DNA of 64,000 bases. Origin: an uncultured Eubacterium sp. GTDB taxonomy: Bacteria; Bacillota; Clostridia; Lachnospirales; Lachnospiraceae. The DNA lies in assembly GCA_934322085.1 (NCBI GenBank), contig CAKRGF010000006.1, forward strand, positions 22,480-86,479, given 5' to 3'. The notes under the pieces are model-generated. The model did no database searches. It was not told where the DNA came from and saw only the letters and a list, made by a program, of their open reading frames with translations. The position numbers and the translations under genes are program-made. This document shows positions 59,336 through 64,000 of the stretch, piece by piece (within the stretch, counting starts at the first letter, position 1; each line of letters starts with the position of its first letter).

Positions 59336-60549
59336 ACACTTTTATTTAACACCTGAATAGTATCCGATGAAATATTTCCTTTATATTTCATTGATTTGTA
59401 CTCTTTATCAAATGCTTTGTTTTTAATATATAAATAATTCATAACATTTCTCATATTTGTACTTGATGCATTATATGTTTCATCACCAAGCGGACTATTT
59501 CTAATTATATCCTGTACTTCTTCCAACAAAAATGGACTATCCATACTTATATCAAAATAGTAAAAAATCGTTGCCAGTACCATTGATACTCCTGTATGAA
59601 ATTTAACCGATCTCTTGTCTTCTCCTTTAAATATTGCACTTGAAAATGGATATTCGACAAATTCAGATAATTTTATAACAAACTTATTAAACTGATTAAA
59701 TTTATTCTTAATCTCTTGAAGATTACTATTTCCTCCATTCTTATATGCATTTGCCTGCACTTCCAAATATTTATCCGCTATTTCCACACCATCTTTATAC
59801 ATCACATTTGGCCCATCATTAATAATGCTAAATATGATACATAACTCCTGATGGTTACGTTGTTTATTCTTTCTATCAGTTGTAACATTATATATCTTTA
59901 TCAGTTTTTTCGACAACATTTCCCTGTCTTGCTTTTCAATATTATGGTTAAGGAAATTGGTTATATATAAACTTGTTTTTGAGTAAAAAGTTGCCATTGA
60001 TATTTCATGTTTTTCCAACGGCTTAGTATTTCGATTATATCTTTTAAAAAGTTCAATTTCCATATCATCATTGGAAAACGCTTCAAACTCAAGAACAGAC
60101 AAATGACTGCTTAAAATTCTAAACTTTATTTCTTTACTCAACTGTGAAAATTTCTTATTCTTAAAATCCTCATTATCTTTCAATAAATCAAGTTCAGTTA
60201 ATGCAAACTTATCCTTTACAAATCTATATATAGCTGTCAATCTATGCTGCCCATCCATAACATGTCTCAACTGTATTCCATTGCTACCAGTTCTTACAAG
60301 AAAAATTTCAGGGATTGGAATTCCCACTATAATTGATTCAATTATTGAACTTTCCTCTTTTGCCTTTGAACGGTACTCCCTTTGATAATCCGGACTAAGA
60401 ATAATACCTTGCAAAAATTCCAATTCTTCTTCCTCATTTAATTCCTCACTAGCTTTCTTTAAATATCTTTCACCTTTGTCTATGAAATTCACCATATCCT
60501 GAATAGATATTAAAGGTCTTGTATATTCAACATCTAATGGTAACTGCAT
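59332..60549 (-). CDS. DUF262-domain protein (GmrS/ParB-like nuclease fold)
   Basis: 405 residues. The N-terminal DUF262 domain has SPDYQREYRSKAKEESSIIESII and the active-site-like MDGQHRLTAIYRF near residue 97, as in the GTP-driven restriction protein GmrS. The rest is helical and unrecognised. It lies six bases from the FRG gene stop, in one operon with it. The start at 60549 is eight bases from AAGGAG. A defence role is inferred from family and context. Confidence 0.82.
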   Translation of the reverse strand: MQLPLDVEYTRPLISIQDMVNFIDKGERYLKKASEELNEEEELEFLQGIILSPDYQREYRSKAKEESSIIESIIVGIPIPEIFLVRTGSNGIQLRHVMDGQHRLTAIYRFVKDKFALTELDLLKDNEDFKNKKFSQLSKEIKFRILSSHLSVLEFEAFSNDDMEIELFKRYNRNTKPLEKHEISMATFYSKTSLYITNFLNHNIEKQDREMLSKKLIKIYNVTTDRKNKQRNHQELCIIFSIINDGPNVMYKDGVEIADKYLEVQANAYKNGGNSNLQEIKNKFNQFNKFVIKLSEFVEYPFSSAIFKGEDKRSVKFHTGVSMVLATIFYYFDISMDSPFLLEEVQDIIRNSPLGDETYNASSTNMRNVMNYLYIKNKAFDKEYKSMKYKGNISSDTIQVLNKSV

Positions 60550-60561
60550 ATTCATCTCTCC

Positions 60562-61734
60562 TTACATATGTTCTTTAATAAACTTTATTGTTCTCACCAT
60601 GTTATCCTTATCAGGATAAATATTCTCAAAAGTTATTCCCATTTTAAACAACTCTTTCAAAATACTTTCTTTACAATCTTTATCTATTATTGCAATCATG
60701 GTATACTTTTCAAACATTCTATCAAGAGTATCCCTATGTTCAACTCTTAAAAAACATCCCTTTTGAAAGTGTATCCGTTCATTGCAATTTCCAACCCTTA
60801 TAAAATATGATTTATCTGAATACTCTCTTTCTAAAGATGCTTTCATTTCATCATCAGAAAAGTCTACCAATTTTCTTTCTGCTTTAACATTATCACGATT
60901 ATACGATGTTGCATCCACAAAGTATACAATGGCATGATTCTCTTTATATTCAAAATCTTCAACTGCAAATAGTAACGAAATCAAATGTGCTTCTGTAAAA
61001 TCCAAATAATTAGTTGGTAATCCATAATGTTGCCCATATGCCCTTAATTCTTCAGCATTCTTTTTTTCCGTTGTTTCATCATAATACAATATGCGTTGCT
61101 TAAAAGCAGATTCGTATTGTGATGAATGAAGCTGAAAACTATCATTATATATTCTATACAACGATGGTTCTAACTTAAATTTGCAATCCTTCTGTCCCCT
61201 TGAAACATAGTTATTTTCATCAAAATTACTAATAAAATCAACATAACTACTCACACTATCAACTAATATTATATTATCAATTGGAACTTTTAATTTTCTT
61301 GATATGGTCTCTACAACATTATCCCTGTTCCACTCATCAATTTCATCAATCTTATTTTTTAATTTACTACCTTCTCCCAAATTATACTTGAGGCACACAT
61401 CCGTATCCGTAATCTCGATTTCATCTGGTTCTGCAATTTTATCAAACAAAGTAAGAACTGCTCTTTTTCTTTGTTCTTTTTCCTCATTTTCAACTTCATC
61501 AGTTATTTCTTCAATCGATTGTTCTATTTTAAGTTTTTGAAATACCTTAAAAACCAACTCTTGTTTTTCTTTATCATTTATTTTTTCTTGTAGAAACTCA
61601 GTAATTTGTTGATCTGTTATCTGTATTAACTCTGTTAAATCAACATCCTTTACTGCTTCATTTATAATAATCTCTTCAACATCATCCGTATCTCCTATAA
61701 TTTTATATATTACTTTGAATAACTCTTCCAACAT
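60562..61734 (-). CDS. FRG-domain protein
   Basis: 390 residues. The C-terminal half is an FRG domain (YVSRGQKDCKFKLEPSLYR, AYGQHYGLPTNYLDFTEAHL). The N-terminal half is acidic and helical and includes a coiled region. FRG proteins are frequent in prophages and defence islands, with a role not firmly known. The start at 61734 follows GGAGGGG. It is the first gene of a likely pair with the DUF262 protein. Confidence 0.85.
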   Translation of the reverse strand: MLEELFKVIYKIIGDTDDVEEIIINEAVKDVDLTELIQITDQQITEFLQEKINDKEKQELVFKVFQKLKIEQSIEEITDEVENEEKEQRKRAVLTLFDKIAEPDEIEITDTDVCLKYNLGEGSKLKNKIDEIDEWNRDNVVETISRKLKVPIDNIILVDSVSSYVDFISNFDENNYVSRGQKDCKFKLEPSLYRIYNDSFQLHSSQYESAFKQRILYYDETTEKKNAEELRAYGQHYGLPTNYLDFTEAHLISLLFAVEDFEYKENHAIVYFVDATSYNRDNVKAERKLVDFSDDEMKASLEREYSDKSYFIRVGNCNERIHFQKGCFLRVEHRDTLDRMFEKYTMIAIIDKDCKESILKELFKMGITFENIYPDKDNMVRTIKFIKEHM

Positions 61735-61819
61735 CACAAGCATCCCCTCCAATAGTACTTTCATTTTTTACTTTTATCATTTAATCTAAAATATATTTTG
61801 CAATATTATTCTTTTATTC

Positions 61820-62254
61820 TCAAGCATCAATCATTGCATCAAACACCGCTTCTTCCACCACTCTCACACATTCATCAGTACACTTTTCAATATCATTACC
61901 CCAAAAACGAATCACAGTCCATCCCTCATATAATAACCTTTTATTAATTTCATCATCGCGTTCCCGGTTTCTTGATATTTTGCTAACCCAATATTCTCCA
62001 TTGTTGCTTTTCTCCAAGTGCGACTTTAAGACTTCCCAGTCTTTTCCATGAAAGAATTCACCATCACAGAATATAGCAATTTTATACTTAGTTAATGCAA
62101 TATCCGGTTTTCCCGGAATATCTTTGCAATTTTTGCGATAACGGTATCCTTTATTCCACAATGCTTTACGCAACAGAATTTCTATCTTGGTATCTTTTGA
62201 CCGAATATGTTGCATATTCTTTTTCCTTTGCTCAGGTGTTAAATTATCTGCCAT
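61820..62254 (-). CDS. vsr: Very short patch repair endonuclease
   Basis: 144 residues matching Vsr (MADNLTPEQRKKNMQHIRSK, DIPGKPDIAL, IFCDGEFFHGKDWE, GWTVIRFWGNDI). It nicks at T:G mismatches formed by deamination of 5-methylcytosine, next to the C5 methyltransferase gene, as is common. The ATG follows GGGAG. Confidence 0.93.
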   Translation of the reverse strand: MADNLTPEQRKKNMQHIRSKDTKIEILLRKALWNKGYRYRKNCKDIPGKPDIALTKYKIAIFCDGEFFHGKDWEVLKSHLEKSNNGEYWVSKISRNRERDDEINKRLLYEGWTVIRFWGNDIEKCTDECVRVVEEAVFDAMIDA

Positions 62255-62297
62255 ATTCTCACACTCCCTGATTAAATAAGTTATACAATTCTAATTG

Positions 62298-63272
62298 CTA
62301 CTCAATGGCCTCCAAAATATTTTCAGCAATACGATTGATAACAGGAACACAAACAGAATTTCCAGCCTGTTTGTACAAACGAGCATCACTCTGATTATCT
62401 GGCAATTTATAATTTTTCGGATATCCTTGTGTATTAAAACATTCTCTTGGTGTCATTTTCCTTAATCCATATTTGGACTTTACAATACATACATTATGCC
62501 CACCTTCTCCCTGATTTGCAGTAAGAGTAGGCACAACTCCACTCTTATTTTGTCTTACATATTTTCTCCTCCATTGATAAATTGCTGGATTCTTTATATC
62601 ATCATTTTTTGTAGCTTCAACCAACAGTTCGTAAATTTTTCCCTTATACTTATCTTTGGTATAATAATATTTATCGTCCACTTTACTGTCGAAGTCAATT
62701 ATATCTCTAACAGTTGTTGTAAGAGGTATAGACAATGGCCAATGAAATTTATTAAAATCATCACTGTCTCGAAATGCAACAATGTATATACGTTCTCTAT
62801 TTTGTGCCATATTTCCGTAGTTCATAGCATTCAGAACTTGGTATGTATAATGATATCCCAATAATTGTAGTTGTTCACAAATCACTCTAAATGTGTTGCC
62901 ATTATCATGTCCAACTAAATTTTTAACATTTTCAAACAATGCTACTCTTGGTCTTTTTGCTTCCATCATTCTCATTAGTTCAAAAAACAATTCTCCACGA
63001 CCTTTTTCGTCATCAAAACCTTGTCTATATCCTGCTATCGAAAATGCCTGACACGGAAATCCTCCTATAATAACATCTGTTTCTGGTACATCTTCAGTTG
63101 GAACAATGTATATATCTCTTTGATCAACTTTAACTTTTGGAAAATTAAGTTCGAATGTCTCGCTAGCGTAAGCATCAAACTCATTTGCATATATTGTCTT
63201 AAATTTTCCTGTCTGTTCAAACCCCAAATCTATTCCGCCAACTCCTGCAAAAAAGGAAGCTACACTAAACAT
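62298..63272 (-). CDS. DNA (cytosine-5-)-methyltransferase
   Basis: 324 residues. SAM site SFFAGVGGIDLGFEQTG, catalytic Cys in GGFPCQAFSIAGY near residue 74, ENVKNL, QNRERIYIVAF, and the final motif GNSVCVPVINRIAENI are all present, so the gene looks intact. It modifies the site cut by the adjacent restriction endonuclease. AAAGGAG precedes the ATG. Its promoter overlaps a palindrome. Confidence 0.95.
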   Translation of the reverse strand: MFSVASFFAGVGGIDLGFEQTGKFKTIYANEFDAYASETFELNFPKVKVDQRDIYIVPTEDVPETDVIIGGFPCQAFSIAGYRQGFDDEKGRGELFFELMRMMEAKRPRVALFENVKNLVGHDNGNTFRVICEQLQLLGYHYTYQVLNAMNYGNMAQNRERIYIVAFRDSDDFNKFHWPLSIPLTTTVRDIIDFDSKVDDKYYYTKDKYKGKIYELLVEATKNDDIKNPAIYQWRRKYVRQNKSGVVPTLTANQGEGGHNVCIVKSKYGLRKMTPRECFNTQGYPKNYKLPDNQSDARLYKQAGNSVCVPVINRIAENILEAIE

Positions 63273-63303
63273 TTATCAAATCTCCTTTGTTCTTTATACA
63301 TTT

Positions 63304-63332
63304 ATTGTACCATAGATTGCGGCGTGCCGCAA
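63304..63332 (-). promoter_or_regulatory. Methyltransferase promoter
   Basis: TTGCGG, 17-base spacer, TACAAT on the minus strand. The -35 and upstream half of the spacer lie inside a 22-bp palindrome. Confidence 0.6.
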
Positions 63333-63335
63333 TCT
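63314..63335. promoter_or_regulatory. Palindrome between restriction and methyltransferase genes
   Basis: AGATTGCGGC, two bases, then GCCGCAATCT: perfect 10-bp arms. It contains GCGGC and GCCGC, both GCNGC sites. Confidence 0.75.
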
Positions 63336-63377
63336 AAACAACAAGAAAATACAGAGACAAACACTCTGCCTTTCATA

Positions 63378-64000
63378 TTATTTACCTAAAAGTCTTTGGT
63401 AGTATTCTGACAATCTGTCATACGCCCGACATCTTCTTATATCAAAAATAACATCAGGTTCTAAATTGTATGCGTCTACAAACAATGCTTGTAGACTAAC
63501 GTGTGGTCGTCTTCCCTGACTTTTCTGGTCTTGAATTGTCTGAGTTTTATTCGCAGGATATTGTCCAAATTCCTCAGAATTAATCTTCAAGTCATAAATG
63601 TACAATAAATTATCGTCCAGCTTAAATCTCAAAAAAACAAGATCATCAAATTCACATTTTGGTCCAAAAGAGGACAAATCTCCTTCAAAGCGGGAAGTGG
63701 CTTTAAATTCAATCTTCTTTCCCGTTTCTGGATCCGTTGCATCACCCACTTCATCACCTCGATTCCACAAATACCCCATACAATAGCATCCCATTGGCTC
63801 ACTAATTGCGTCCGGCATATTGATTCCTCTATGGCTGTTATTGGAAATATATGTATTCAAATCTTTCCACTTGAAGTAGGCATTACAAGTTTCGTCAATT
63901 CTAGCATCATCTATTGGCGTATAATCAATTTTAAAATCTCCTGTGTGTACAACTGTTCCAACTGGTGTATGGATTGCTAAAGCTACTGCATCTGGTATAC
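63378..64000 (-). CDS. Partial chimeric frame: RNase J N-terminal segment fused in frame to a type II restriction endonuclease (Bsp6I-like)
   Basis: The frame is open from the window edge for 206 residues. The first 30 (IPDAVALAIHTPVGTVVHTG, DFKIDYTPID) are RNase J metallo-beta-lactamase sequence. From about 63908 it becomes a restriction endonuclease: RIDETCNAYFKWKDLNTYIS, HRGINMPDAISEP, and the PD-(D/E)XK core GDATDPETGKKIEFKATS. No ATG, GTG or ribosome site separates the parts; a TTG at 63860 lies inside conserved sequence. The endonuclease portion is about 176 residues, near the length of Bsp6I. The family name is a tentative call. Confidence 0.75.
   Translation of the reverse strand, partial: IPDAVALAIHTPVGTVVHTGDFKIDYTPIDDARIDETCNAYFKWKDLNTYISNNSHRGINMPDAISEPMGCYCMGYLWNRGDEVGDATDPETGKKIEFKATSRFEGDLSSFGPKCEFDDLVFLRFKLDDNLLYIYDLKINSEEFGQYPANKTQTIQDQKSQGRRPHVSLQALFVDAYNLEPDVIFDIRRCRAYDRLSEYYQRLLGK
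63909..64000 (-). pseudogene. Truncated RNase J (5' portion, continues outside window)
   Basis: VVHTGDFKIDYTPID is the conserved strand of bacterial RNase J at roughly residue 170 of about 560. The downstream motif expected next (…ARLGELGKEGVLAL type) is replaced by endonuclease sequence. The missing 3' part is not found elsewhere in the window. Confidence 0.75.

Overview
The window is a stretch of a low-to-mid GC Gram-positive chromosome that looks like an anaerobic, fibre-degrading gut Lachnospiraceae (Roseburia/Agathobacter/Eubacterium rectale type). The evidence is strong GGAGG ribosome sites, a DUF3877 gene, a YjfB-like gene, a secreted GH10 xylanase with a Lys/Thr/Pro linker, abundant 4Fe-4S proteins, and the gene repertoire as a whole. 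The species call is inference. No rRNA, tRNA, CRISPR array or intact transposase was seen.

Layout: 0-11 kb is housekeeping: a phosphoribosyltransferase open to the left edge, pepD, tyrA, a lipid kinase with queA, a ppx-ppk polyphosphate pair, RNase H with an RsuA-type pseudouridine synthase, an amidase and uppP. 12-15.3 kb is a phospholipid operon (PAP2, flippase-like protein, pssA, psd). 15.3-21.2 kb is a fructose PTS operon (fruR-fruK-fruA-ptsH-ptsI) behind a consensus promoter overlaid by five decamer repeats; its HPr has Arg at position 46, and a 26-aa hydrophobic peptide gene follows it. 21-30 kb holds an Rpn-type nuclease, an ECF sigma/anti-sigma locus, a GH43 enzyme with a divergent AraC regulator, and the xylanase. 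30-43 kb holds a Feo iron operon led by a CbiE/CbiT-like methyltransferase, a YjbR-MGMT fusion, an SH3 secreted protein, a LytTR two-component system, MATE, an orphan HicB and a second ECF sigma/anti-sigma pair. 43-50 kb is a redox and stress cluster: a Crp/Fnr regulator and ferredoxin sharing a well-placed operator, HxlR, two PNPOx-fold proteins, a zinc-type macrodomain protein with a SirTM-class sirtuin, and mntP behind a yybP-ykoY riboswitch. 50-58.5 kb holds gdhA, an Lrp regulator with a hydrolase, an M20 amidohydrolase and a NifX-FKBP fusion.

From about 58.6 kb to the right edge the DNA becomes visibly more AT-rich and the content changes to a defence island, all on the minus strand: decayed fragments of a cytosine methyltransferase and an AlbA_2-type protein, a DUF262 protein, an FRG-domain protein, Vsr, an intact C5 methyltransferase and a type II restriction endonuclease. 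The endonuclease frame runs unbroken into an N-terminal RNase J segment at the window edge, so the island (or a deletion beside it) has made a chimeric reading frame.

The most unusual non-coding signal is a pair of 163-164 nt structured elements (40188-40351 and 54464-54626). They share an internal core, but their long outer stems have unrelated sequences that still pair, which points to a conserved RNA or DNA fold rather than a simple repeat. A third, shorter relative lies on the other side of the orphan hicB gene.
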